A stretch of 64,000 nt of DNA from Pannonibacter sp051860505 (GTDB taxonomy: Bacteria > Pseudomonadota > Alphaproteobacteria > Rhizobiales > Stappiaceae), in the NCBI RefSeq assembly GCF_051860505.1, contig NZ_JBHYDX010000013.1:1-64000 (forward strand). Reading direction: 5' to 3'. Below, piece by piece: positions 45,962 through 55,327 of this stretch; within the stretch, counting starts at the first letter, position 1, and every line of letters begins with the position of its first letter. A program made the position numbers and the translations under genes. A model generated the notes under the pieces. That model did not search any database, was not told where the DNA came from, and saw nothing but the letters and a program-made list of their open reading frames with translations.

Positions 45962-48502
45962 TTAGTTTCGCCGAACGAAACAGTCGCCGCCGGCCGCTTT
46001 CAGGCTTTCGCAGAAGGAAGTGGCAGCATCGCGCGTCCCGGCCGGAATGCTGACCCGGTAGAACGTGCCACGGTTGTCCAGGGTCGCTGCCTCGATCAGC
46101 GGAGACTGACCGCCGAGTACGGAGGGGAACTTACGCTGCAAAGCGGCGTAAGCGGCCTGCGCCTGGTCCTGGGTGCGCTGGGAGGTAACCTGGACAGCGA
46201 AGGCTCCCGCTGTTGCCGTAGCTGCTGGCGCAGCAGGCTGGGCCTGAGCCTGGGTCTGGGCCTGGGTCTGGGCTTGCGGCTGGGTAAGGTTCAGGGGACC
46301 GGATGTCGCGGATGGAGCTGTGCGTGGCGGTGCGGCCGGTGCCGGAGCAGGTGCCGGAGCGGCTGCCTGGGCCTGTGGTTGCAGCGGCGCGGGAACCTGC
46401 GGCTGAACGGCAGCCACCTGCTGAGAGGCAGAAGCGGGCTTGGGACGCGGAGTTCCTGCAGCCACAGTGCCAGGTTCCGAGGCATCACCATCAACCGCCT
46501 GCGGATCGAGAGCCGCAACGATGGCCGGAACACCGGACGTCGCCGGCGCGATGTCGCCAGTCAGAGGCGCGGTGGCACCAGCGGTCGGTGCTTCCGGCTG
46601 TGCCTGTGTGTCCGGGCGGGCTGTATTGACCACACGGACGCCGTTCGAGGTCCCAAATCCCGTATCGGATCCGCCGGAAATGATGGTGCCGTCCGGGCGG
46701 ACGACGAGCGTGCGAACCTTCTTCGGCCCTCCGGCTGGCAACGGTTCGGCACCCGCCACATCGGCGGGCGCGGGCGGCAACTGGGCCGGGGCCGGTGTCT
46801 GAGGCACCAGCATCCGCTCCTCATTGCCAACCCGGTCATAGATGAGCTTTGCCGGCTGACCGGCATCAGCGGCGGCGGCTTCCTCGGCCGGAAACGTCTT
46901 CAACGGCTCCTCAAGCCCGGCTATTACCGGCGGTGCCCCATCCGTACGAATCGACGGACCTGTATCCATGAGGGCGAACAGAATGCCGCCAAGGCCGGCG
47001 ACGCCCAGAACCGCTGCCGCAATGTAGAGGCCCTTGCGCGAGCCCTGCTCGCGCGGCGCCATGGTCGCTTCGGCCGCTGAATGCGGCGGCAGGACACCGG
47101 CGCCGGCCAGTGTCGGATCGCTCTCCTGCATCGCCCTTGCGACAGCATCAAGATCATATCCACCCGGCGGCGGGGGAGCCTCGTCATCATCATAGAGGAC
47201 GTCGTTGAACGGCAGCTCGGAGGCAGACCGCCGCGGCGCAAAAGCAGCCTCGAACTCGTCATCGAGACTGTCTGTCTCCAGCGGACCTTCTTCCCGCGGC
47301 AGCACGTTCAGCGCATCGGGCCAGGCCATGTCATCGATGTCATCGGGCTGGGGGGCTGGCCGGGCCGCCGCCGTGTCGGCCTTACGGACGAGCCGCTCGT
47401 CCTCGAACAGCGATCCGACAAGATCATCCAGTTCGGCAAAGCCAGCGGAGGCTTCACGGGCATTGCGCAGCCTGGCATCCGGCGTCAGGGCCGACCAAGC
47501 GGCTGCATCCGGAACGAAAGGCGGCGGCGCAGCACCCAGCCTGCCGGCATCAGCGGGCTTGCGCGCATCAAACGGAAAATCCCCGGGCTGTTGCGCTGCC
47601 GAAACTGCGGCAGGAACCGGTTGTGGTTCGGCACGCCGCTCTGCCTGGAACGCACCCAGAAGTTCGTCCTCCAGTCCTGCGACCAGGTCTTTCTCGAGGT
47701 CGGCCGAAAGATCCAGGGACGGGCGCAAGGGTGCGTCCAGCGCCGCCGGCACCGGGTCAACGTCGAAACCGGAGGTTTGCGGGGCAACCGCGAAAGATGT
47801 ATCGCGACCAGCCGACCTATGCAGCGGCTGGTAGGCACTTGCTGCTGGCGCGCTCCGGTGGGGCTCGGCAACATAAGGCTCATCAGCCGCCTCGACGTCG
47901 AAATCGTCAAGATTGTCGGCATCGAGCGTCGTGCCGTCCTGCAGATCCACCTCGTCCCACGCCTCCTGGGCGACCCGCGCTCCCTGCAGGTCTGCCGCGA
48001 AGCGGTCAAAGTCAAGGTCGAGATCAGACGCCGTAAAGGGTTCTGATGCGCTGGCTTCGTCCGGGTAAGCGTCATGGCTTGCCTGGGACGGTAGCTTCGG
48101 CAAATCGAAATCAAAGTCGAAGGCCGGCTCATTCGGAGATCCGCCCTGAACCGGGGTATAGGCGGGCGCCGAAGTGTAGGCAGGCGACGGGCTGGCGGAC
48201 TCGCCCTGCCCTGCGGCGCGATCCGCGAACCGGCCGGGCGCGGACGTGGCGCTCGCCGGAGCGGCAGCTGGCGGCGCAAGCGGTTCGCCCCCAGGACCTT
48301 TCAGGAGATCTTCATCCTCAAGGCCGGCGAAATAGTCCGTCGCCTCGACTCTGCCATGGGCAGCAGACAACCGGTTGCGATTGACGATGCGGGCCAACTC
48401 GACGAGCGGATCCTCGGCTCCCTGCGTATCTGCCCGCTCCCGGTCGCCTGCGGCGTCCGGATGCAAGGTATCGGATCGGGGATAATCGGTGCGATGAGGC
48501 AT
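45962..48502 (-). CDS. Large SPOR-domain membrane protein
   Basis: 846 residues. An acidic, Pro/Ala-rich cytoplasmic part (1 to about 490, no repeats I can define), one TM helix (GLYIAAAVLGVAGLGGILFALM, about 492-513), a Pro/Gln/Ala-rich periplasmic linker with tandem PQ/AQ tracts near 690-740, and a C-terminal SPOR domain (about 765-846, FAVQVTSQRTQDQAQAAYAA to CFVRRN) that binds denuded glycan at division sites. Gene order dgt-argS-SPOR-nagZ is common in alphaproteobacteria, so a division or wall role is likely. The ATG at 48502 follows GGACGGAT; GTG at 48520 is possible. It starts 69 bp past the argS stop. Confidence 0.85.
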   Translation of the reverse strand: MPHRTDYPRSDTLHPDAAGDRERADTQGAEDPLVELARIVNRNRLSAAHGRVEATDYFAGLEDEDLLKGPGGEPLAPPAAAPASATSAPGRFADRAAGQGESASPSPAYTSAPAYTPVQGGSPNEPAFDFDFDLPKLPSQASHDAYPDEASASEPFTASDLDLDFDRFAADLQGARVAQEAWDEVDLQDGTTLDADNLDDFDVEAADEPYVAEPHRSAPAASAYQPLHRSAGRDTSFAVAPQTSGFDVDPVPAALDAPLRPSLDLSADLEKDLVAGLEDELLGAFQAERRAEPQPVPAAVSAAQQPGDFPFDARKPADAGRLGAAPPPFVPDAAAWSALTPDARLRNAREASAGFAELDDLVGSLFEDERLVRKADTAAARPAPQPDDIDDMAWPDALNVLPREEGPLETDSLDDEFEAAFAPRRSASELPFNDVLYDDDEAPPPPGGYDLDAVARAMQESDPTLAGAGVLPPHSAAEATMAPREQGSRKGLYIAAAVLGVAGLGGILFALMDTGPSIRTDGAPPVIAGLEEPLKTFPAEEAAAADAGQPAKLIYDRVGNEERMLVPQTPAPAQLPPAPADVAGAEPLPAGGPKKVRTLVVRPDGTIISGGSDTGFGTSNGVRVVNTARPDTQAQPEAPTAGATAPLTGDIAPATSGVPAIVAALDPQAVDGDASEPGTVAAGTPRPKPASASQQVAAVQPQVPAPLQPQAQAAAPAPAPAPAAPPRTAPSATSGPLNLTQPQAQTQAQTQAQAQPAAPAATATAGAFAVQVTSQRTQDQAQAAYAALQRKFPSVLGGQSPLIEAATLDNRGTFYRVSIPAGTRDAATSFCESLKAAGGDCFVRRN

Positions 48503-48571
48503 ATCCGTCCAGTTTTCCACCCAGGGCCCGACCGGACGCCTTCGGGCTCCGGACGGATATTCTCTCCCGCT

Positions 48572-50338
48572 TCAGCGCATTTCCCGAGGCGCATCCACGC
48601 CGAGGAGAGTCAAACCGGAAGCAAGAACCAAAGAGACTGCCCGTACAAGGGCAAGTCGCGCTAGCGTCAACTGTGTATTTTCAGGGTTAATAAAGCGTAA
48701 TTGCGGCATTTCCTTGCCACGGTTCCAGTGCGCATGCAAGGAACTGGCCAGTTCGTGCAGGAAAAACGCCACCCGATGCGGCTCATGCGCCTCGGCTGCG
48801 GCAGCAACCACCTTCGGCCATTCCGCCATTTTGGCGATGAGTTCGAGTTCCCCAGAATCAGTGAGGCCCGAAAGATCGGTCGCCGACAGCACGGCGTCAG
48901 ACAGGTCGGCGCCCTTCAGCTCCTCACCGGCCTGGCGCAACACCGAACAACAGCGGGCATGGCCGTACTGAACATAAAAGACAGGGTTGTCCTTCGACTG
49001 TTCAGTGACCTTCTGGAAATCGAAATCCAGCGCGGCCTCATTCTTGCGGAACAGCATCATGAAGCGGACCGGGTCACGGCCCACTTCCTCGACCACATCA
49101 CGCAGGGTCACGAAATCGCCCGAGCGCTTCGACATGCGGACTGGTTCGCCGGCACGGTACAGCTTCACCAGCTGGCACAGACGGACGATGACACGCGATT
49201 CGCCGCCGGACACGGCCTTGCCGACCGCTTCGAGACGCTTGACGTAGCCACCGTGATCGGCGCCCAGGACGTAGACCATCTCCTTGAAGCCGCGCTCGTA
49301 TTTCGACAGGAAATAGGCGACGTCTGCAGCGAAATACGTGTAGCTGCCGTCCGACTTCTTTAGCGGGCGATCAATGTCATCGCCGTAGTCCGTTGCCCGG
49401 AACAGGGTCTGTTCGCGATCTTCCCAGTCGTCCGGCAGTTCGCCTTTCGGCGGCGGAAGCGTGCCCTCATAGACGAGGCCGCGGGTGCGCAGCTTGTCGA
49501 GCATCCGGTCGATTTCGGACACCCCGTCGGCACTGCGGTCATGCAGTGTGCGTTCGGAGAAGAACACCTCGTGGCGGACGTTCAGCTGAGCCAGATCCTC
49601 GCGGATCAGCGCCATCATGGCGTCGATCGTTGCGGCCTTGACGATGGCCATCCAGGCGGCCTCGTCCATGGCCAGCAGCGCGTTGCCATGGGCGGCTGCA
49701 AGTGCGGCTCCCACCGGCTTCAGGTAGTCGCCGGGGTAAAGGCCGGCCGGGATCTCGCCGATGTCCTCGCCTAGCGCCTCGCGGTAGCGCAGGAAAGCGC
49801 TGCGGGCGAGCGTGTCGATCTGCGAGCCGGCGTCGTTGATGTAGTATTCGCGGGTGACGTCATGCCCGACATAGGCAAGCAGGTTTGCCAGCGCATCGCC
49901 GAAGACGGCGCCGCGCGTATGTCCGACATGCATCGGTCCGGTGGGGTTGGCCGAGACATATTCCACGTTGACCTTCGCACCTGCACCCTGGGCTGACCGG
50001 CCAAAGCCATCGCCCCGGGCAACAACAGCCGCCAGCACCCGGTGCCAGACCGCCGTGTCCAGGCGGATGTTGATGAAGCCGGGCCCGGCAACAGTGACTT
50101 CCGTGAACTCTGCGTCCAGCCGCAGCGCGGCGGCAATCTGCTCGGCCAGATCGCGCGGCTTCATCCCGAGCGGCTTGGCCAGAACCATGGCTGCGTTGGT
50201 GGCAAGGTCACCATGAGCCGGATCGCGCGGGCTCTCCACCGTGATACCGGCCAGATCCTGCGCGCCCGGCGCGGTTGCAAGGGCAAGACCGGCGACAGCG
50301 GCCTGCACGCGAGCGGTGTATTCAGTGAAAATATTCAT
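48572..50338 (-). CDS. argS: Arginine-tRNA ligase
   Basis: Charges tRNA-Arg; class I synthetase. 588 residues. Conserved blocks: VEYVSANPTGPMHVGHTRGA with HVGH as the HIGH motif, the D-loop REYYINDAGSQ, FMMLFRKNEAALDFDF and KMSKS-equivalent RMSKRSGDFV. An N-terminal Add-1 domain (1 to about 105) and a C-terminal anticodon-binding helical domain ending in VSLVLASGLTLLGV. It lies 68 bp past dgt on the minus strand. Confidence 0.97.
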   Translation of the reverse strand: MNIFTEYTARVQAAVAGLALATAPGAQDLAGITVESPRDPAHGDLATNAAMVLAKPLGMKPRDLAEQIAAALRLDAEFTEVTVAGPGFINIRLDTAVWHRVLAAVVARGDGFGRSAQGAGAKVNVEYVSANPTGPMHVGHTRGAVFGDALANLLAYVGHDVTREYYINDAGSQIDTLARSAFLRYREALGEDIGEIPAGLYPGDYLKPVGAALAAAHGNALLAMDEAAWMAIVKAATIDAMMALIREDLAQLNVRHEVFFSERTLHDRSADGVSEIDRMLDKLRTRGLVYEGTLPPPKGELPDDWEDREQTLFRATDYGDDIDRPLKKSDGSYTYFAADVAYFLSKYERGFKEMVYVLGADHGGYVKRLEAVGKAVSGGESRVIVRLCQLVKLYRAGEPVRMSKRSGDFVTLRDVVEEVGRDPVRFMMLFRKNEAALDFDFQKVTEQSKDNPVFYVQYGHARCCSVLRQAGEELKGADLSDAVLSATDLSGLTDSGELELIAKMAEWPKVVAAAAEAHEPHRVAFFLHELASSLHAHWNRGKEMPQLRFINPENTQLTLARLALVRAVSLVLASGLTLLGVDAPREMR

Positions 50339-50406
50339 TGTCTGCCCAGTCTGGCTGGAGTGTTCCGGTGGCGGCAGGCAAAGCCTGGACCGCGAGTTTG
50401 GCGGGC

Positions 50407-51621
50407 CTAGCCCAATTCCGGCGTATCGTCAAACAGCCGTCGGTGTTCCTCGATGGCGTAGCGGTCCGTCATGCCGGCGATAAAGTCGCAGACGCGGCGG
50501 GCCCGGTTGGCCCCGGTGAGAGTGGACATTGCATGCGCCCATTCGCGCGGCATGTCATCGGGCTGCTGCATGTAGTGACTGAACAGTTCACGAACGATCC
50601 GTGCCACCAGCTTGCGCACGGCCAAAACATCCGGATGCCGGTACATGCGGGCAAACAGGAACGTCTTCACTTGCCGTTCGGCGTCGGCCATCGCAGGCGA
50701 AAAGCCGACGACGCAATGACCGGCGGCGCGGATGTCCTCGGCGCTCTGCGGTTTCAACGCCTCGATCCGGCGAATGCCCTCCCCGATCACATCCTCGACC
50801 ATGCGGGTGATCTGGCGGCGGACGATCTCGTGGATGCGCCGCTGCTCTTCCAGTCCGGGATAACGGCTGTCGACTTCCTCGAGGATTCCGGCCAGGAACG
50901 GCACTTCGGCAATGTCCTCGACCTTGAACAACCGGGCGCGCAGCCCGTCGTCCAGGTCATGCGCGTCATAGGCGATGTCATCGGCAATTGCGGCGGCCTG
51001 CGCCTCGGCGCTCGGCCAGGAGCTCAGCATCAGGTCCTGCTTCTCGGCGTAAGTGCGGATGGCAAAGGGCAACTCGCTGTTCTTGAACTTGCCGAGCGGC
51101 GCGCCGGTGCCATCGACCAGCGGGCCATTGTGCTTGACGAGGCCCTCCAGCGTTTCCCAGGCAAGGTTCAGTCCGTCGAACTCGGCGTAGCGGTGTTCGA
51201 GTGCTGTCACGACGCGCAAGGACTGGGCGTTGTGATCAAAGCCGCCGAAGGGCGCCATGCATTCATGCATGACATCCTCGCCCTCATGGCCAAAGGGGGT
51301 GTGGCCGAGGTCGTGGGCAAGGGCCAGGCATTCGGCAAGATCTTCATCAAGCCGAAGGGCGCGGGCGAGCGAGCGGGCGATCTGGGACACTTCAATGGTG
51401 TGGGTCAGCCGGGTCCGGTAGTGGTCGCCTTCGTGATACACAAACACTTGGGTCTTGTGCTTCAGGCGGCGGAAAGCGGTCGAGTGGATGATCCGGTCCC
51501 GGTCGCGCTGGAAGGGCGTACGGGTCGGACTTTCCGGCTCAAGGTGCAAGCGCCCCCGGCTCTGCCCCGGATCCTGGGCATAAACCGCCCGCTCCTGTGC
51601 GCCATAGCCCAATGTTGCCAT
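50407..51621 (-). CDS. dgt: Deoxyguanosinetriphosphate triphosphohydrolase-like protein
   Basis: Hydrolyses dNTPs to nucleoside and triphosphate in vitro; HD-superfamily. 404 residues. Metal-binding residues are in RLTHTIEVSQ and LAHDLGHTPFGHEGE; NAQSLRVVTALEHRY and AIADDIAYDAHDLDDGLRA are class signatures of the short dGTPase-like proteins. Shine-Dalgarno AAGGGA is 8 nt from the ATG at 51621 and 2 nt from an ATG at 51627, so 51621 is preferred. It diverges from erpA across 221 bp and probably leads argS and the SPOR gene. Confidence 0.92.
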   Translation of the reverse strand: MATLGYGAQERAVYAQDPGQSRGRLHLEPESPTRTPFQRDRDRIIHSTAFRRLKHKTQVFVYHEGDHYRTRLTHTIEVSQIARSLARALRLDEDLAECLALAHDLGHTPFGHEGEDVMHECMAPFGGFDHNAQSLRVVTALEHRYAEFDGLNLAWETLEGLVKHNGPLVDGTGAPLGKFKNSELPFAIRTYAEKQDLMLSSWPSAEAQAAAIADDIAYDAHDLDDGLRARLFKVEDIAEVPFLAGILEEVDSRYPGLEEQRRIHEIVRRQITRMVEDVIGEGIRRIEALKPQSAEDIRAAGHCVVGFSPAMADAERQVKTFLFARMYRHPDVLAVRKLVARIVRELFSHYMQQPDDMPREWAHAMSTLTGANRARRVCDFIAGMTDRYAIEEHRRLFDDTPELG

Positions 51622-51842
51622 GGTCATCTTCCCTTCGCTCCCTGGCTCGGCCGGATGCCTGGACAATTGACGTGCGGCCCTCGCGTACATACCTATGAAG
51701 GCAACCATGGCGCAACGGGGAAAGGCGGCGGCATCCGGGGTGAGCGCGCAAGAATCCGCTGTCCTGCCACCGAAGCGACTGGCGGAACGGCCCCTTGAGC
51801 CCAAAACCTGCGCCGAACCCGACATATCGAAGGAAGATCGAC

Positions 51843-52199
51843 ATGACCGTATCCACCGACGATTCGACCCGCATCCAGCCCGTCACGCTCAGCGTGAAGG
51901 CAGCGCGGCGGGTGGCCAAGATCCTGTCCGGCGAGGCTCCCGGGGCAATGCTGCGCGTCAGCGTCGAGGGCGGCGGCTGTTCGGGACTGCAATACAAATA
52001 TGACATCGTGAGCGAGCGCGAGGCCGACGACCTGGTGCTGGAAGGCGAAGGCGCAACGGTGCTGGTGGATTCGGTATCGCTTCAGTACATGGACGGCGCC
52101 GAGATCGATTTCGTCGATGACCTGATGGGGCAATCGTTCCAGATCCGCAATCCGAACGCGGTCTCCGGCTGCGGCTGCGGCACCAGTTTCACCATCTGA
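51843..52199 (+). CDS. erpA: A-type iron-sulfur carrier, ErpA-like
   Basis: Carries Fe-S clusters from scaffold to target proteins. 118 residues. The three cluster-binding cysteines lie in GGGCSGLQYKY and SGCGCGTSF. MDGAEIDFVDDLMGQSFQIRNPNA matches ErpA more than SufA. A second A-type protein (sufA, 61981) is encoded in the same window. GAAGGA lies 8 nt upstream of the ATG at 51843; a GTG at 51795 would add 16 residues. It is 52 bp from xthA on the same strand. Confidence 0.9.
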   Translation: MTVSTDDSTRIQPVTLSVKAARRVAKILSGEAPGAMLRVSVEGGGCSGLQYKYDIVSEREADDLVLEGEGATVLVDSVSLQYMDGAEIDFVDDLMGQSFQIRNPNAVSGCGCGTSFTI

Positions 52200-52251
52200 C
52201 CGTCCGGCTGATACCACTGAGCCCAAGTGAAACCCGAAAGCCGGACGCCCG

Positions 52252-53034
52252 ATGAAAATCGCAACCTGGAACATCAACGGCGTCAAGGCACGCCTCGACA
52301 CGGCCCTTGCCTGGTTCTCCGAGGCGCAGCCCGACATCGCCTGCCTGCAGGAAATCAAGTCGGTCGATGAAGGGTTTCCGGCTTCCGCCTTCGAGGACCT
52401 CGGCTATCACGTGGCCACCCATGGCCAAAAAGGCTTCAACGGCGTCGCCATCGTGTCGCGGCTGCCGCTGGAGGATGTCCAGCGGGGCCTGCCGGGCGAT
52501 GACAGCGACGAACAGGCCCGCTTCATCGAGGCGACCGTATCGTCCGCCAAGGGCGCTGTCCGGGTCGGATGCCTGTATCTGCCGAATGGAAATCCGCTCG
52601 GCACGGAAAAATTCCCCTACAAGCTTGCGTGGATGGACCGGCTGATTGCCCATGCACACGGCCGCCTGGCCGAGGAAATGCCCTATGTGCTGCTTGGCGA
52701 CTACAATGTCATCCCGCAGCCTGAGGATGCCCGCTCGCCGCAGGACTGGCTGGGCGATGCCCTGTTTCAGCCGGAAAGCCGCAGCCGGTTCCGCGCTCTG
52801 CTCAATCTCGGTTTCACCGAGGCGATCCGGGCGACCACGGATGCGGCCGGCACCTATACGTTCTGGGACTATCAGGCCGGTGCCTGGCAGAAGAACAACG
52901 GCATCCGCATCGATCACATCCTGCTGTCGCCGCAGGCCACCGACCTGATGCGGGGGACAGGCATTGATGCCCATGTGCGCGGCTGGGAGAAGCCCTCCGA
53001 TCACGTCCCGGTCTGGGTCGACCTGGCAGCCTGA
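52252..53034 (+). CDS. xthA: Exodeoxyribonuclease III
   Basis: AP endonuclease and 3'-5' exonuclease of base excision repair. 260 residues, typical. MKIATWNINGVKARL, PDIACLQEIKS (metal-binding Glu), LLGDYNVIP, RIDHILLS and the terminal SDHVPVWVDL (catalytic Asp-His) are conserved. It follows erpA by 52 bp, which may be one transcript. Downstream a short GC hairpin (GCAGGT..ACCTGC, 53069-53084) has no T run. Confidence 0.97.
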   Translation: MKIATWNINGVKARLDTALAWFSEAQPDIACLQEIKSVDEGFPASAFEDLGYHVATHGQKGFNGVAIVSRLPLEDVQRGLPGDDSDEQARFIEATVSSAKGAVRVGCLYLPNGNPLGTEKFPYKLAWMDRLIAHAHGRLAEEMPYVLLGDYNVIPQPEDARSPQDWLGDALFQPESRSRFRALLNLGFTEAIRATTDAAGTYTFWDYQAGAWQKNNGIRIDHILLSPQATDLMRGTGIDAHVRGWEKPSDHVPVWVDLAA

Positions 53035-53140
53035 GCCGCTGCCCGGTCTTCGCAGCCCCTCGCAGGTCTTCACCTGCCTGCGGCCTTCACAAAAGCGGAG
53101 GGCGTGCTAACCTGTCTCTGTTCTGGCGGGGGCTCAGGCC

Positions 53141-53548
53141 ATGATCGCGCAACAGGCAGGACGTTCCCACTCGTTGAAACCCGGCTTCGGCCGGTTTCGC
53201 TCGGTTGCGGGGGCAATCCTGCTTGTGGGCTGGTGGACACTGTTGCCGGCGAATGCCTCCGGCACCGCGCCGGATGGCAGGACACCTCAGGTCCCAGCAG
53301 CGACCAGCGCGGCCACGAAGCCCGGATCTTGTATCTGTCGGGCACAGGGGATCGATCATGAGCTCGGCACCACCATCTGCCTGCGCGGCCCCAAAGGTCC
53401 CCGCATGGCGCAATGTGTGATGGTGCTCAACAACACCTCGTGGAAATTCAGTGATGCTCCCTGCGCGCTTGCCAGCGCGGCGGAGCGGCCCGCAACCTTG
53501 AGCCACGCGGGAACGCGGTCGCTGTCCCTCGCCCTTAGGGCCAGGTGA
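53141..53548 (+). CDS. Small cysteine-rich exported protein
   Basis: 135 residues of unknown function. A hydrophobic segment (VAGAILLVGWWTLLPANA, about 23-40) acts as a signal peptide. The mature part has four cysteines in CICRAQGIDHELGTTICL, AQCVMVLNNTSW and APCAL, which suggests a disulphide-bonded periplasmic domain; LNNTSWKFS looks like a conserved core. I recall similar small rhizobial proteins without a known role. GGGGG lies about 10 nt upstream of the ATG. It faces exoR tail to tail. Confidence 0.65.
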   Translation: MIAQQAGRSHSLKPGFGRFRSVAGAILLVGWWTLLPANASGTAPDGRTPQVPAATSAATKPGSCICRAQGIDHELGTTICLRGPKGPRMAQCVMVLNNTSWKFSDAPCALASAAERPATLSHAGTRSLSLALRAR

Positions 53549-53617
53549 CAGAGAGCCAGACGGCAGGAGTGACGCCGCTACAGGTGTTGGCGCCAGCCTG
53601 AGGAAGCGGTGATTGCC

Positions 53618-54454
53618 TTACTGCAACTGCAGGGACGACGCCGTGGTCGCGGTTGCGGTGCCGTTGCGGGCGATCCAGGCTTCGGCCTTCTTGGCGGCAG
53701 CCCGGCGAACTTCCTCGTCCGCCAGCGCGAAATACTGCTCCTGCAGATCCACGACCCAGCGCGTCTCCGGATCAAGGCCGGCATGCGACCTTGCGATGGT
53801 GAGCCACATCAGACCGCGCTCGCGGTTGCCTTCGGCCGAGCCAAGGTTGAACAGGGTCTCGCCCAGAAGCGCCTGTGCGCCGACATGCCCCTTGATCGCC
53901 GCGAGGTTGAACCAGCGGACAGCTAGCAATTCGTTGTTCTCACGATAGAGGCGTCCCAAAGCATATTGCGCTTCAGCATCGCCATAATAGGACGCAGCAT
54001 GGGTAAAAATCTGCCGGGCCCGGGCCTGGTTGGCCTTGACCGAAGAGTTCTTGATGCCGGTCAGATAGTAGTTTCCGAGCGCGACAAAGGCGCTGGCAAC
54101 AAAAGGCGCCTGCGGCGACGACGGGCTGTCTTCGCCGTGCAGGCTGACAACCTGGCTATAATAGTCGAAGGCCTTAACGTCATCTTCGGTGACACCATCG
54201 CCCTCAGCATACATGCGGCCAAGCTTCCAGGCGGCCATCGGCTGGCCGTTCTCGGCGGCGTAGCGCAGGGAATCGAGCGCCGCGCGCTTGTCACCGGCGT
54301 AATATTTCTTGGCGCCCAGACGAAGGGCTTCGCTGGCCGTCATCTTTTCCGGCGTGATCTGTTCGTTGCGCGCGGGCGTGCCGTCAAAAGCGGACGCTGG
54401 CGCCAGAAGAGCCAGATACAGACCTACAACCACAAGACACTGCATGCTGCGCAT
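53618..54454 (-). CDS. exoR: Periplasmic Sel1-repeat regulator, ExoR-like
   Basis: 278 residues: signal peptide (LVVVGLYLALLAPASAF, cleavage about 23), then Sel1 repeats visible as AALDSLRYAAENGQPMAAWKLGRMYAEGDG, ARQIFTHAASYYGDAEAQYALGRLY and AVRWFNLAAIKGHVGAQALLG, and a helical C-terminus. The order and the KYYAGDKRAALDSLRYAAE start follow rhizobial ExoR, the periplasmic inhibitor of the ExoS sensor kinase in the ExoS-ChvI system that controls exopolysaccharide and motility. Assigned by pattern, not by alignment. The ATG at 54454 has AGCAGG 10 nt upstream. No exoS or chvI gene is in the window. Confidence 0.75.
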   Translation of the reverse strand: MRSMQCLVVVGLYLALLAPASAFDGTPARNEQITPEKMTASEALRLGAKKYYAGDKRAALDSLRYAAENGQPMAAWKLGRMYAEGDGVTEDDVKAFDYYSQVVSLHGEDSPSSPQAPFVASAFVALGNYYLTGIKNSSVKANQARARQIFTHAASYYGDAEAQYALGRLYRENNELLAVRWFNLAAIKGHVGAQALLGETLFNLGSAEGNRERGLMWLTIARSHAGLDPETRWVVDLQEQYFALADEEVRRAAAKKAEAWIARNGTATATTASSLQLQ

Positions 54455-54953
54455 GATGACGGAACCTGCTTCGGAGCGGCGCGACTGCGGCCAACCCTGC
54501 CTTGCAAATGCAGCCAGCCATCGGGCCGGCGCACTCGGGGCTTTTCCGGACCGGGCAGCGGGCTGCCCGGCTGAATTTCTTAAAGTGTAGGCAATCATTT
54601 CGGCGGCACTTGGGCCAAGACCGCCTGGATTGTGGCGAATCGGGGACATCCTCAATGTGAGGCTGCCTCCATCCTTAACGCTCGCACCGGTCGATACGCG
54701 CACGCCTTTACCCCTGTTTTGCCCTTGCGGCCTGCCGCATTTCCGCCCCGTCCGGAACTGCAGCCGCCTTGCCGTGACATTGGCTGGCCGGATGACCTGA
54801 CCGCAGTCACGTCGTCCTACCTGCCCTGCCTCCTGCTTCCTGCCAGCGGTGATGCCCAATCGTGGCCGAACAGCGGCAAGTTTTGCCTGGTTCCGTTTTA
54901 GCGCAGCTGTTGCCGATTGGCTGTTGCAGCCGCGCCACAACTTTGCGCTTCCG
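54455..54953. other. Non-coding stretch upstream of exoR
   Basis: About 500 nt with no gene I can support. It holds a stem CCGGGCAG / CTGCCCGG at 54551-54570 within what would be the exoR leader, and small palindromes such as CCTCA..TGAGG at 54651-54661. It may carry the exoR promoter and leader, but no clear -35/-10 pair was found. Confidence 0.4.
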
Positions 54954-55085
54954 CTAGCCGGCAACCAATGTGCATGCCGCACAGACCATCAGCAGACCGG
55001 CACAGACAAGATCGATCCGCGCACGCACCGCACGCAGGCTGAAAGAACGGGCCACGAGTGCCTCCCCGAGTTTTTGAGTTTCCAT
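54954..55085 (-). CDS. Possible 43-residue single-span membrane protein
   Basis: A short frame, METQKLGEALVARSFSLRAV then RARIDLVCAGLLMVC and ending AACTLVAG. A basic amphipathic start is followed by a hydrophobic segment with three cysteines. AGGGG directly precedes the ATG, too close for a good Shine-Dalgarno. No family recognised, and no other support. It lies in the gap between exoR and parE, on the minus strand. Confidence 0.3.
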   Translation of the reverse strand: METQKLGEALVARSFSLRAVRARIDLVCAGLLMVCAACTLVAG

Positions 55086-55233
55086 CCCCTGGACCGGCGC
55101 AACGACCGATGCGCCAAGAAGACCACAGACCGGTTGAGATTCGGTTGCGAGCGCAGATCAAAAGCAGTGCTTCACAGATTTTGCCGATCCACAGGGACCA
55201 GAGGCTAGGCGACCCGGTTGCGGGCTGAGACAA

Positions 55234-55262
55234 TTGACCGCGAATCGGCTTGGGCGCATAAG
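55234..55262 (+). promoter_or_regulatory. Probable parE promoter
   Basis: TTGACC (55234-55239), a 17-nt spacer and CATAAG (55257-55262), 65 nt before the parE ATG. Confidence 0.5.
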
Positions 55263-55327
55263 GCGCTGCACCGGGCCTCAAAAAGCGATGCCCTTTCACG
55301 AGATTGCATGACAGGTCAGCTGGATCG

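Noticed and set aside
54455..55327. tRNA gene in the exoR-parE gap
   Set aside because: No cloverleaf arms with a T-loop GTTCRA and a matching acceptor stem were found on either strand.
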